Assembly: GCF_024643285.1 (NCBI RefSeq)
Contig: NZ_JAMSLW010000007.1
Location: 1-64,000, forward strand
From: Parapedobacter lycopersici
GTDB lineage: Bacteria > Bacteroidota > Bacteroidia > Sphingobacteriales > Sphingobacteriaceae
Length of the DNA: 64,000 bases
Reading direction: 5' to 3'
The notes under the pieces were generated by a model that ran no database searches, was not told the origin of the DNA, and saw only the letters and a program-made list of their open reading frames with translations. Positions 1-8,599 of this stretch are shown one piece after another. Position numbers and translations under genes: made by a program. Positions within the stretch are counted from its first letter, which is position 1, and each line of letters starts with the position of its first letter.

Positions 1-40
1 AATGTACTGCCGCCCTATTCCCTTCCTCCCAAGCGGGCTG

Positions 41-71
41 CAAAGGTAAAAGGATTCCCCGCAATTGCAAA
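41..71 (-). promoter_or_regulatory. Bacteroidota-type promoter firing leftward
   Basis: On the minus strand TTTG (68-71) and TACCTTTG (41-48) are separated by 19 nt, matching the -33/-7 consensus of Bacteroidota primary sigma factor promoters. Transcription would start near position 36 and read out of the window, so the gene served is not visible. Confidence 0.5.
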
Positions 72-248
72 ATATCATTACCATATTTTTTAACCCCAAA
101 ACGCTATTGCCTATAAATCAGTCACGAAATTTTTTCCAAAGGTGCAATTTTGCCCTTTCGGACCACCATCCGCCGTTCAGACGGCCATCGTTCACCCCAC
201 AGTCCGTTGTCGGCAGCCGGCCGGCAATCCGCCGGGTTTGGTTCGCCA

Positions 249-292
249 TGCGTCCGCATTGCGTCCACCGTGAGTCCACGTTGAGTCCACCT
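249..292. repeat. Four tandem 11-bp TGAGTCCAC-type units
   Basis: Four consecutive 11-bp units at 249, 260, 271 and 282 read TGCGTCCGCAT, TGCGTCCACCG, TGAGTCCACGT and TGAGTCCACCT. The period is not a multiple of three, which argues against coding, and is close to one DNA helical turn. The same unit recurs at 58490-58565. No known element name can be assigned. Confidence 0.75.
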
Positions 293-471
293 TTTTCCGA
301 ATAAACATGGAATTACCCCGGGCGCAATGCGCACGCACCGTGCTGTTACACCGACCCTATATATACGGATTGCCGAACCGCAACCAAATTGGTTCCGGGG
401 CCTCACCTATAATCCTGCGGTTGCTATACCCATCAATTTTTGTACTTTTATACCGGATAGCTTATACCATC

Positions 472-1074
472 TTGGAATTACTGTATTATATCGACCTACT
501 CGGCACCGCGGTCTTTGCCATTTCAGGTGCAATGGCTGCCATGCGGCACAACATCGATATTTTCGGATCGGCGTTTACCGGCTTCGTTACCGCGATAGGC
601 GGGGGCAGCCTGCGTGACATCTTTCTGAACCTGCGCCCGGTATGGGTGGATGACGGCAACTACCTGCTGGCAATCCTTGCCGGGGTCATGATTGCCATCT
701 GTTGCACCAAGACACTCTATCAGCTGGCCCGCACACTTTCGTTGTTTGACGCCCTGGGCATCGGCTTCTTTACCATTGTAGGGGTCCAGAAATCGCTGGA
801 TTATGAAAGCAGCGCAATCGCTTCCGTTGTATTGGGCCTGTTTTCGGCCGTAATGGGCGGCGTGATCCGCGACACTTTAATGAATGATACCCCCCTGATT
901 TTCAGGAAGGAGATTTATGCAACAGCCTGCTTAACGGGTGCTATCCTTTTCGCCGTACTCCGATATGCAGGTGTAAGCTACAACCTCAATGCTGCGCTCT
1001 GTGTTACCGTTATCGTGGTGATCCGGCTGGTTTCGGTAAAATACAGGCTTTCCCTGCCCATTGTGGGCGGGTAA
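472..1074 (+). CDS. YicG/UPF0126-type membrane protein (TRIC-like channel family)
   Basis: This is a small integral membrane protein of the UPF0126 family, distantly related to trimeric intracellular cation channels; the physiological role in bacteria is unclear, though glycine transport has been proposed for some members. The family pattern is visible: a first helix with DLLGTAVFAISGAMAA, then GGGSLRD, and a second repeat with GGVIRDTL, giving two similar three-helix repeats plus a last helix. I chose the TTG at 472, which gives 200 aa, the usual family size. The frame is open from 307, but the extra residues look like noncoding sequence. It converges with def, with the two stops 1 bp apart. 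Confidence 0.85.
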   Translation: MELLYYIDLLGTAVFAISGAMAAMRHNIDIFGSAFTGFVTAIGGGSLRDIFLNLRPVWVDDGNYLLAILAGVMIAICCTKTLYQLARTLSLFDALGIGFFTIVGVQKSLDYESSAIASVVLGLFSAVMGGVIRDTLMNDTPLIFRKEIYATACLTGAILFAVLRYAGVSYNLNAALCVTVIVVIRLVSVKYRLSLPIVGG

Positions 1075-1075
1075 C

Positions 1076-1645
1076 CTAACGTTTCCGCCTGGGTGAGGGA
1101 AACTTCATCTTATAATCGACCCCTACCTGTCCTTTCGTAATGGCATCAAGCTTGCTCTTCAGCATGGCTTTCCGGAGCGGGCTCAGCTTATCGGTAAACA
1201 GTTTACCTTCAATATGGTCGTACTCATGTTGGATAATCCGTGCGGCCAGCCCACTGAAGTTTTCCTCATGAGCCTCCCAGTTTTCATCGAAATAACGTAC
1301 ACGGATATCCGGGTATCGGCTCACGTCTTCATGTATTTCGGGAATGCTCAGGCAACCCTCGTTAAACAGCCACTTGGTTCCGCTTTCCTCCAGGATTTCG
1401 GGATTGATAAATACTTTCCTGAACGTTTCAAGTGCAGGCTCATCCTCCGCATAAGGACTTGCATCCACAACAAACAGCCGGATGGACAGGCCGACCTGCG
1501 GGGCGGCAAGCCCCACGCCACGGGCGGCGTACATGGATTCAAACATGTTGGCGATTAAGCCCTGTAAATCCGGATAGTCTGCATCAATATCCACTCCCTT
1601 TCGTTTTAAAACAGGGTCTCCGTATGCGATTATAGGTAATTTCAT
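1076..1645 (-). CDS. def: Peptide deformylase
   Basis: Removes the N-terminal formyl group from nascent proteins at the ribosome exit, an essential cytoplasmic metalloenzyme. All three signature motifs are intact in the 189-aa product: GVGLAAPQVG (residues 43-52), EGCLSIP (96-102, with the metal-ligand Cys) and HEYDH (140-144, with the two His ligands and catalytic Glu). The C-terminus ends in a basic tail. The gene is divergent from xseA, with about 100 bp between starts; a TATCTTTG -7 element lies 30 bp upstream. Confidence 0.98.
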   Translation of the reverse strand: MKLPIIAYGDPVLKRKGVDIDADYPDLQGLIANMFESMYAARGVGLAAPQVGLSIRLFVVDASPYAEDEPALETFRKVFINPEILEESGTKWLFNEGCLSIPEIHEDVSRYPDIRVRYFDENWEAHEENFSGLAARIIQHEYDHIEGKLFTDKLSPLRKAMLKSKLDAITKGQVGVDYKMKFPSPRRKR

Positions 1646-1675
1646 TTTTTAAAATATTGTCCGGCTATTGCCGTG

Positions 1676-1683
1676 CAAAGATA
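1676..1683 (-). promoter_or_regulatory. -7 element of the def promoter
   Basis: On the minus strand the sequence TATCTTTG matches TAnnTTTG and is followed by GCA, common at Bacteroidota promoters. No good TTTG -33 element is seen at the expected distance, so only the -7 half is supported. Confidence 0.4.
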
Positions 1684-1736
1684 ACCATTTCCGATCATAT
1701 CCCGGACAGTTACCTCATCGGATACACAAAAATCCT

Positions 1737-1744
1737 TATCTTTG
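1737..1744 (+). promoter_or_regulatory. -7 element abutting the xseA start
   Basis: TATCTTTG ends only 3 nt before the xseA ATG at 1748, so transcription from it would begin at or next to the start codon and give a leaderless mRNA. The -33 element is not recognisable, so the call is tentative. Confidence 0.35.
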
Positions 1745-1747
1745 GTC

Positions 1748-3076
1748 ATGCCTGAGAAACTCCCCGACAAGACCGTTTTTTCATTGGCCGAAGTGGCACG
1801 GAGCATTCAGCGGACGCTCGCCGAACGCTACAAACGTGCCTACTGGATCAAGGCCGAAATGAACAAGCTCAACCACTATTCTCATTCGGGGCATTGCTAC
1901 CCGGAGCTCGTGGAGAAAAAAGATGGCCAGGTAGTGGCGGAAATGCGGTCGATTCTCTGGAAAGGCGACTACCAACGGATCAATCAGCGCTTTCTGGAAA
2001 TTGCCCGTGAGCCACTTAAAGACGGCATTACCATCTTAATCCACGCAACCATTACGTATGATCCGCTGCATGGACTGGGTCTGCGCATCCTGGATATTGA
2101 TCCCGCCTACTCACTGGGTGAACTGGAACGCGAAAAAATGGCCAGCATCAGCCGACTGAAGCAGGAGGGGATTTTCGCTGCCAACAAACAGCGGCCTTTC
2201 CCGCTGGTGCCCAAACGCCTGGCGGTTATATCCGTGGAAACCAGCAAGGGGTATGCGGATTTCCTCAACATTATTAACGGCAACCCCTGGGGATACCGCC
2301 TGGAGTATACGCTTTTCCCGGCGCTGCTTCAGGGCGACAAGTCGATCGCATCCATTATCGGCCAGCTTCGGAATATTGCCAGTCAGCCCAGCCGGTTCGA
2401 CGTGGTGACCATCATCCGCGGCGGTGGCGGCGACGTAGGGCTGTCGAGCTATAATCATTACCTCCTGGCCTCGGCCATCGCCACATTTCCGATACCGGTA
2501 CTTACCGGAATCGGGCATTCCACAAACGAAACAGTCAGCGAAATGGTGGCCTACCGGAATGCCATTACCCCGAGCGAGCTTGCCGATTTCCTGATCCAGC
2601 AGTTTCACCGTTTTGCGACTCCGGTGATGCAGGCGCAGCAGGTCATTGCTAATCGCTCGTCGCAGCTGCTGGCCGACCACCGGCACGGACTGGGCAATGT
2701 GGCCCGCTATTTCCGGATGGGCAGCCTGCACCTTATCCAGCATCAGCACCGGGCACTTGGGTATATCACCGACCAATTGCAGAAAACCGCCTCGGGGTAC
2801 CTCACGCTTCAGCACCGGGAACTGCAGCTGGTCCATCCGGCACTGGCAGCAGGTAGCCGCAGTACGCTGAAAGACCACCTCGCACAGGTGTCGGTTGCAG
2901 AAAAAACGGTACGGCTCCTTGACCCGCAGCAGGTCCTGAACCGTGGGTATAGCATCACCCGGGTCAACGGGCGGGCGCTTAAAACCACCGACAGCGTCAA
3001 CAGGGGAGATACCGTTGAAACCGTGCTGGCGTCAGGAAAATTCACCAGCACTATTGATGAAATTCAAAACGATTGA
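1748..3076 (+). CDS. xseA: Exodeoxyribonuclease VII large subunit
   Basis: Catalytic subunit of exonuclease VII, which degrades single-stranded DNA in both directions without metal and acts in repair. The 442-aa product has an N-terminal OB-fold domain (about residues 10-110, with the WIKAEMNKLN segment) and the exonuclease VII domain, with the conserved TIIRGGGGD block followed by the GIGHSTNETV segment and TPSELADFL. The ATG at 1748 is preferred over an in-frame TTG at 1742. xseB follows after 3 bp, so the two are co-transcribed. Confidence 0.95.
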   Translation: MPEKLPDKTVFSLAEVARSIQRTLAERYKRAYWIKAEMNKLNHYSHSGHCYPELVEKKDGQVVAEMRSILWKGDYQRINQRFLEIAREPLKDGITILIHATITYDPLHGLGLRILDIDPAYSLGELEREKMASISRLKQEGIFAANKQRPFPLVPKRLAVISVETSKGYADFLNIINGNPWGYRLEYTLFPALLQGDKSIASIIGQLRNIASQPSRFDVVTIIRGGGGDVGLSSYNHYLLASAIATFPIPVLTGIGHSTNETVSEMVAYRNAITPSELADFLIQQFHRFATPVMQAQQVIANRSSQLLADHRHGLGNVARYFRMGSLHLIQHQHRALGYITDQLQKTASGYLTLQHRELQLVHPALAAGSRSTLKDHLAQVSVAEKTVRLLDPQQVLNRGYSITRVNGRALKTTDSVNRGDTVETVLASGKFTSTIDEIQND

Positions 3077-3079
3077 TTA

Positions 3080-3319
3080 ATGAAAGAACAATATACTTAT
3101 ACGGACGCATTTGAGGAGCTCCAGTCCATTGTGGCGGAGATTGAGCAGGGAGCCATCTCGGTAGATGAATTAGCGGAGAAAGTAAAGCGGGCTTCGCAGC
3201 TGATCCAGGTGTGCAAGGTAAAACTGAATGCCACGGAAGAGGAGGTTAACCAAGTGTTAGCCGGCCTGACGGCAACAGAAACGGCGGAGCCGGACAGTGA
3301 AGCGGAGGAAGAGGCTTAG
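3080..3319 (+). CDS. xseB: Exodeoxyribonuclease VII small subunit
   Basis: Small helical subunit that binds XseA in several copies and is required for activity. The 79-aa protein has the family pattern: YTDAFEELQSIVAEIE, then SVDELAEKVKRA, a helical hairpin, and an acidic tail ending in EEEA. It starts 3 bp after the xseA stop, and its own stop lies 4 bp from the stop of the convergent symporter gene. Confidence 0.95.
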   Translation: MKEQYTYTDAFEELQSIVAEIEQGAISVDELAEKVKRASQLIQVCKVKLNATEEEVNQVLAGLTATETAEPDSEAEEEA

Positions 3320-3323
3320 CCGT

Positions 3324-4571
3324 TCAGCGCAGGGTTTTATGCAGCTGCTCCATATCCAGTTCGCCTTCCCAGCGGGCCACCACGATTGTGGCGGCGGTAT
3401 TGCCGATGATGTTAGTCAGCGCACGGGCCTCGCTCATAAAACGGTCGATCCCAAACACCAGCGCCACGGACGCCACGGGCATATGGCCCACGATGGGCAG
3501 CGTGGCCGCGAGAATGATGAAACCACTGCCCGTTACACCCGCCGCACCATTGGAGGTGATGGTTAGCACGAACAGCAAAAACAGCTGCTGGCCAAGATCC
3601 ATGGGCATGTCCTGCGCCTGGGCCAGGAATATAGCAGCCATGGTCAGGTAGATGGCTGTACCATCGAGATTAAACGAATATCCGGTCGGAATAACCAGGC
3701 CGACAACGGGGCGGGAACAGCCCAGCCGTTCCAGCTTTCCCATAATAGCAGGCAATACGGATTCGGAAGACGAGGTACCCAGCACAACCAGCAGCTCTTC
3801 CCGGATGTAGCGCAGTAATTTGAAGATGCTGATGCCGTAATAGCCCAGCGCCAGTCCGAGTGCCAGAAAAATATAAAGCAGGCAGGTAATATAGAAAGCC
3901 AGCATAAGCATGCCCAGCGAAGAAAGCGCTTCCACCCCGTATTTACCGATCGTGAATCCCATGGCCCCCATCGCGCCGATCGGCGCCAACCGCATAATCA
4001 TTTTAATAACAGCGAACAGGCCGTCTAAAAAGGATTGCATTACGCGGATTACAGGTTCTGCACGGCGCTGGATCTGCGACAGTCCGAAACCAAACAGCAC
4101 CGCAAAGAACAGGACCTGAAGCAGGTCTCCGGAAGAAAGCGCATCAAACACATTTTCAGGTATGATGTCGAGCAGGAACTCCGTAACTCCTTTCTGTGTT
4201 TTGCTACTGTCGATATACGAAGCAACGTCAGTCGTGTCCAGCGTATTTGGATCCACGTGCATGTCTGCACCCGGCTTCATCAGGTTAATCACAGCCACAC
4301 CCAAAAACATGGCAACGAATGTGGACACCTGGAAATAGATCAAGGATTTTGCCCCCACCTTCCCGATTTTCTTGACATCTTCCATGCCCGCAATGCCCAG
4401 CACCACGCTGCAAAAGATCAGCGGGGCAATGACCATTTTAATCAGCTTGATGAAGCCATCGCCCAGCGGTTTCAGCGCAATGCCGACCGTGGGATAAAAA
4501 TGGCCGATCAGCACGCCGATCAGGATGGCCAAAAGCACCTGGAAATAAAGCAGGCTGAAGATTCTTTTCAT
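3324..4571 (-). CDS. Dicarboxylate/amino acid:cation symporter (DAACS family)
   Basis: Secondary transporter of the inner membrane importing C4-dicarboxylates, glutamate or aspartate with H+ or Na+. The family signatures are present: [13 protein letters not shown] near the N-terminus, the serine-rich re-entrant loop [12 protein letters not shown], and [14 protein letters not shown]. The product is 415 aa with about eight membrane helices. The open frame extends to 4655, but the ATG at 4571 starts at the family's usual first helix ([16 protein letters not shown]), and the 28 upstream residues look non-native. DctA and GltP/GltT types cannot be told apart here. It converges with xseB. Confidence 0.92.
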   Translation of the reverse strand: MKRIFSLLYFQVLLAILIGVLIGHFYPTVGIALKPLGDGFIKLIKMVIAPLIFCSVVLGIAGMEDVKKIGKVGAKSLIYFQVSTFVAMFLGVAVINLMKPGADMHVDPNTLDTTDVASYIDSSKTQKGVTEFLLDIIPENVFDALSSGDLLQVLFFAVLFGFGLSQIQRRAEPVIRVMQSFLDGLFAVIKMIMRLAPIGAMGAMGFTIGKYGVEALSSLGMLMLAFYITCLLYIFLALGLALGYYGISIFKLLRYIREELLVVLGTSSSESVLPAIMGKLERLGCSRPVVGLVIPTGYSFNLDGTAIYLTMAAIFLAQAQDMPMDLGQQLFLLFVLTITSNGAAGVTGSGFIILAATLPIVGHMPVASVALVFGIDRFMSEARALTNIIGNTAATIVVARWEGELDMEQLHKTLR

Positions 4572-4754
4572 CGGGATAATAATACCAAAATTATTACTTA
4601 TTCCACCGAACCCTCCGGTTTTATTTTTAGTCGCATGGTCCGGCGGTTTTAGCAAAAAGCGCAGACCGGATGGGGTAAAACAGAAATTTATGCCTTATCA
4701 GACGGATTAAATTCAGATTCTTTATCTTTACCCGACTAAAACTAACCGTCGGCC

Positions 4755-5498
4755 ATGCTAAAGGAAGAACGTCAGGCTTTTATCATCCATCAGATTAATT
4801 TACATAACAAGGTACTGTCTTCGGACCTGAGCGCACAGCTGAACGTATCGGAGGACACCATCCGCCGGGACCTGAACGAACTGGCCGAAAACGGCAAGGT
4901 GTTGAAAGTGTATGGCGGGGCATTGTCCAAATCCTTCCAGTACCCTTTCCGTGAAAACCACGTATATGCGCGGGATGCCAAAAAGCAGCTTGCCGGCAAG
5001 GCGCTGAAGCTGATCCAGAACGGGATGACGGTCCTCGCCGGGGGTGGCACGACCATGCTGGAGCTGGCCCGCAGCGTTCCGGAAAACCTGGAATGTACAT
5101 TTTTTACCATCAGTCCGCTGGTGGCACTGGAAATGGCGGAACGAACGAAGGCCGAAGTAATCTTAATCGGCGGGCAGCTATCCCGGAGCACCAATATCTG
5201 TATCGGCGCACAGGTAATCAATCAGCTATCCGAAATACGGGCAGACCTGTGTTTACTGGGTGCGAACAGCCTGGCCATCGAAGAGGGGGTAACCGACTCC
5301 GACTGGGAGGTGGTACAGGTAAAAAAAGCCATGCTCCGCAGCGCCAATAAAACGGCAATTCTCAGCATTGCCGAGAAACTCAATTCGGTTCAGAAAATGA
5401 AGGTATGCAGCCTGAATGCCATCGCTTACCTGATTACAGATTTAGACCCGGAACACCGTAGCCTGGCTAAATTCAGTCAGCTAGTGGATGTGATTTAA
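4755..5498 (+). CDS. DeoR-family transcriptional regulator
   Basis: A 247-aa repressor-type protein. The N-terminal DeoR helix-turn-helix is clear (LSAQLNVSEDTIRRDLNEL, about residues 25-43), followed by the DeoRC sugar-phosphate sensor domain with the GGGTTMLELA and LIGGQLSRST segments. Relatives sense phosphosugars and repress carbohydrate genes. The next gene, a flippase, starts 14 bp downstream, so the regulator may be the first gene of the glycan cluster. A near-consensus -7 element TATCTTTA lies at 4723-4730. Ligand and targets are unknown. Confidence 0.92.
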   Translation: MLKEERQAFIIHQINLHNKVLSSDLSAQLNVSEDTIRRDLNELAENGKVLKVYGGALSKSFQYPFRENHVYARDAKKQLAGKALKLIQNGMTVLAGGGTTMLELARSVPENLECTFFTISPLVALEMAERTKAEVILIGGQLSRSTNICIGAQVINQLSEIRADLCLLGANSLAIEEGVTDSDWEVVQVKKAMLRSANKTAILSIAEKLNSVQKMKVCSLNAIAYLITDLDPEHRSLAKFSQLVDVI

Positions 5499-5512
5499 CC
5501 AGACCGTATCCG

Positions 5513-6853
5513 ATGAAAATCCCTTCATTGCCCGGGTTTGACCAACAAGCATTTACGAAGTACTTCGCAAATACCGGCTGGCTGATTATTGCCCGAGCCG
5601 GATCGCTTTTCATCAAAATGGTCATCACGGCCGTGGCCATCCCCAATTACCTGGGCAACAGCTTAAACGGGGTGCTCAACTATCCGCTGGTACTGGTGAC
5701 CTTCTTTATGGCGGCATGTACACTGGGTATGGACAGCTTCGTAACGCGGCAGTTGCTGCAGCAACCCCAGCAGCAGCACGTGATACTGGGCACCGCTTTC
5801 CGGCTGCGCCTGATCAGTGGCGTGGTAGCTCTTCCGTTAATTTACCTCACGTATTTCCTGATTGGCTATTATGCCGCGGAGGCTCCGGCAGCACCTTTTG
5901 AGTACATTGCTATTGTATCGTTGGTATGCGTGGCCCAATCGGTCAATGTAATCGATAGTTATTTCCAGGCAACCGTGCAGGGGAAATACATTATGTATGT
6001 GCAGGTTGGCGCCAACCTGCTGTCCGCGGCCGTAAAGCTGCTGCTTATTTTACTGCAGGCACCCATCAGCGCATTTGTATGGATGCTGCTGGCAGACACC
6101 GTTTTCCTGGCCATCGGTTATGTATACCTGTATGGGAGCCGGGGGAATAGCGTCCTACGCTGGAGGTTCGACCGGGCAATGGCTGCCCACCTGCTCCGTT
6201 ATGCCTGGCCATTGGCTTTCTCGGCGGTATTCATTAGTTTATACATGAAAATCGACCAGCTGATGCTCGATGCGTACCTGGGGGAAGCAGCGCTTGGCGT
6301 ATACTCTACCGTGGTGAGCCTCAGTGAGGGCTGGTATTTTATTCCCATGGCCATTGTTACGGCGCTTTTTCCGGCCATTATGCATGCCCGTCGCGATGAC
6401 CCGCTGCGTTACCGGAAACGGCTGCAGCACCTATATGAGCTGATGGTGGTAATGAGCGTGGCCATTGCCATCGTGATGACATTTGCGTCGCCGTTCATTT
6501 ACCGTGTTTTTTACCGTCCTGAATACGCTCCGGGTGCCGCGGCGCTGATTGTGCATGTATGGGCCGGTATATTTGTGTTTCTCAATGTGGCCAGCGGACA
6601 ATACCTGATCGCGGAGGGGTATACGATGATCTCCCTGTGGCGTGCTCTGAGCGGTGCATTGGTCAATATCGGCCTGAACAGCTGGTTCATTCCCAAATAT
6701 GGCATGATTGGTGCTGCATACGCCACGTTGATTGCCTACGCAACAACGGCATTATTCGTTATTTTTGTTCCCAAAACGCGGAAACAGGGATGGATGATGC
6801 TCAAGGCACTTTTTTTCATCCCGCTTATTGGCCGGCTGGCCAAAAGGCGATAG
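5513..6853 (+). CDS. Polysaccharide flippase (Wzx/MOP superfamily)
   Basis: A 446-aa polytopic membrane protein with about 12 predicted helices and the oligosaccharide-flippase pattern: an N-terminal helix pair beginning NTGWLIIARAGSLFIKM, and a second half starting LLRYAWPLAFSAVFISLYMKIDQLML, where the charged Lys-Asp-Gln sits in the membrane as in RfbX/Wzx proteins. The expected job is moving lipid-linked sugar units across the inner membrane. It lies between the DeoR regulator and a pyruvyltransferase-family gene (17 bp gap), with sugar-modifying enzymes downstream. The substrate is unknown. Confidence 0.9.
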   Translation: MKIPSLPGFDQQAFTKYFANTGWLIIARAGSLFIKMVITAVAIPNYLGNSLNGVLNYPLVLVTFFMAACTLGMDSFVTRQLLQQPQQQHVILGTAFRLRLISGVVALPLIYLTYFLIGYYAAEAPAAPFEYIAIVSLVCVAQSVNVIDSYFQATVQGKYIMYVQVGANLLSAAVKLLLILLQAPISAFVWMLLADTVFLAIGYVYLYGSRGNSVLRWRFDRAMAAHLLRYAWPLAFSAVFISLYMKIDQLMLDAYLGEAALGVYSTVVSLSEGWYFIPMAIVTALFPAIMHARRDDPLRYRKRLQHLYELMVVMSVAIAIVMTFASPFIYRVFYRPEYAPGAAALIVHVWAGIFVFLNVASGQYLIAEGYTMISLWRALSGALVNIGLNSWFIPKYGMIGAAYATLIAYATTALFVIFVPKTRKQGWMMLKALFFIPLIGRLAKRR

Positions 6854-6870
6854 CGAATACATTCGGATTT

Positions 6871-7815
6871 ATGCCAAAAATTATTTTTGACACCTCCATA
6901 GGCACGACCAACCTCGGCGACCATATTATTATGGATGCAGTTGACCGGATTGCAGATGCGCTTTTTGTTGACGACTTCGTCATCAATATGCCAACCCATG
7001 TGGCCATTCATCCCAAGGATCTGCCCCGACTCCGGCATTATGATACTGCCATCGTGGGAGGCACCAACCTATTGAAAAACAATACACTTTATAAAAGCCA
7101 GTGGAAAGTCGGGCTTAAGGACCTCATCGTATTGCGCCATAAAGTGGTGTTGCTCGGTGTCGGCTGGTGGCAATATCAGGATAAACCGGTATCTGCCTAT
7201 TCGCGGATGATGTACCGGGCCCTTTTTTCAAAAAAATACCTGCACGCCGTGCGCGACAATTACACGCTGCAGAAGTTGCATGAAATCGGCATAAAAAACG
7301 TGGTGAACACGGGCTGTCCCACCGTGTGGGAGCTGGATGAGCCGCATTGCTCGCAGATCAACCCCAAAAAACGCGATACGGTAGTGACCACCATCACCGA
7401 TTACATGCGTGACCCGGAAAAGGACGGGAAAATGCTGGAAATCCTTAAAAAGCATTATCAGCGGGTGTTTGTTTGGATACAGGGTTCAAAGGACCGGGCT
7501 TATATTGAAAGCCTCGCAACGGACATCCAATATATTCCGCCCAAGCTTGCGGCCTTTGACGCGTTTCTTGAGCGCGAAGCCTGCGAATACATCGGCACGC
7601 GGCTGCATGCCGGTATCCGGGCGCTGCAGAAAAAACGGAAAGCGATTATCATCGGTATCGACAACAGGGCCCTGGAGATGCGCAACGACATCGGGCTCCC
7701 CGTGCTTGAACGGCAGCGCGTGGAATCCCTTGAAGAACGCATCCACGAAGAAATGGCTGTCCGGCTATATTTAGATACGCAACGCATTGAACAGTGGAAA
7801 GCACAGTTTAGCTAA
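6871..7815 (+). CDS. Polysaccharide pyruvyl transferase family protein
   Basis: Likely adds a pyruvate ketal to, or otherwise modifies, a surface glycan. The 314-aa product shows the family pattern: an N-terminal TTNLGDHIIMDAV (the GNxGD-like segment), the VLLGVGWW strand, and the late block IGTRLHAGIRALQ followed by IGIDNRALEM. The same frame is open far upstream inside the flippase gene, but the ATG at 6871 is 17 bp after the flippase stop and begins directly at the family's first strand (MPKIIFDTSI). It overlaps the next gene by 29 bp if that gene uses its TTG start. Confidence 0.88.
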   Translation: MPKIIFDTSIGTTNLGDHIIMDAVDRIADALFVDDFVINMPTHVAIHPKDLPRLRHYDTAIVGGTNLLKNNTLYKSQWKVGLKDLIVLRHKVVLLGVGWWQYQDKPVSAYSRMMYRALFSKKYLHAVRDNYTLQKLHEIGIKNVVNTGCPTVWELDEPHCSQINPKKRDTVVTTITDYMRDPEKDGKMLEILKKHYQRVFVWIQGSKDRAYIESLATDIQYIPPKLAAFDAFLEREACEYIGTRLHAGIRALQKKRKAIIIGIDNRALEMRNDIGLPVLERQRVESLEERIHEEMAVRLYLDTQRIEQWKAQFS

Positions 7816-8599
7816 CAAATCCCCAACGGAATTGCTGAAGACTTTAAAGGCATATTATAATAAATCCCGCTTTCAGCCGACCTTTTTCGGGCTGCTGTTC
7901 AATCCTTTTTTTATTATCCGAAGGGGACTTTACCGCAATATAGCGGCCCTGAGCGGGTCCATGCGGGGACGCATGCTTGATTTCGGCTGCGGCAGCAAAC
8001 CATACCGGGAACTGTTCCAGGTCGATGAATACATCGGAACCGACATTGAGGTCAGCGGGCACGACCATGTCAACGAAGACATTGATGTATATTATGACGG
8101 CAAACACCTCCCCTTTGCGGATGCTTCGTTCGACAGTATTTTTTCCAGCGAAGTGTTTGAGCATATATTTAATCTTCCGCAGATCCTGGATGAATTATAC
8201 CGGGTGCTTAAGCCGGGCGGCCACCTGCTGGTTACCGTCCCGTTTGTGTGGGATGAACATGAAATTCCTTATGATTTTGCCCGGTATACCTCGTTTGGTC
8301 TGACGCATATCTTCCGGGAAAAAGGACTGGAGCTGGTTTCAGCAAAAAAGACAACCAACTATGTGGCTACCCTTTTCCAGATGTGGAATGCCTATGTTTA
8401 TCAGCATATTTTCCCGGGGAATAAAATTGTCCGGATTGCACTAACACCGATTTTCATAATGCCGGTAACCGTGCTGGGACTGTTTATTTCGTGGATATTA
8501 CCCGCAAATTACCATTTTTTCCATAACAACGTAATGGTCGTGCGCAAGCCGGCCACCGGTATACCCGTTAACGCCGACAAGCCGCATGAATCCGCCTAA
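7787..8599 (+). CDS. Class I SAM-dependent methyltransferase
   Basis: Predicted cytoplasmic methyltransferase of the Methyltransf_11 type, probably acting on a sugar or lipid in the glycan pathway. Motif I (MLDFGCGSKPYREL) and the acidic motif II region (YIGTDIEVSG) bind SAM; FSSEVFEHIFNLPQILDELYR and the LKPGGHLLVTVP strand follow. A hydrophobic segment near the C-terminus (IMPVTVLGLFISWILP) suggests membrane association. The start is uncertain: TTG at 7787 (270 aa, overlapping the previous gene by 29 bp) or TTG at 7832. The next gene overlaps by 14 bp, so translational coupling is likely. Confidence 0.85.
   Translation: MNSGKHSLANKSPTELLKTLKAYYNKSRFQPTFFGLLFNPFFIIRRGLYRNIAALSGSMRGRMLDFGCGSKPYRELFQVDEYIGTDIEVSGHDHVNEDIDVYYDGKHLPFADASFDSIFSSEVFEHIFNLPQILDELYRVLKPGGHLLVTVPFVWDEHEIPYDFARYTSFGLTHIFREKGLELVSAKKTTNYVATLFQMWNAYVYQHIFPGNKIVRIALTPIFIMPVTVLGLFISWILPANYHFFHNNVMVVRKPATGIPVNADKPHESA

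Larger units (their letters stand above)
1..471. other. Noncoding left edge of the window
   Basis: No convincing gene lies here. Overlapping ORFs on both strands have low-complexity translations and no recognisable family. The region holds a minus-strand promoter firing toward a gene left of the window (41-71) and four tandem 11-bp units (249-292). The plus-strand frame that continues into the membrane protein is open from 307, but its residues before codon 472 do not resemble the family. Confidence 0.6.

Noticed and set aside
122-406. Minus-strand ORF at the left edge
   Set aside because: It runs through the 11-bp repeat array and shows no family similarity; a related spurious translation occurs at the other array.
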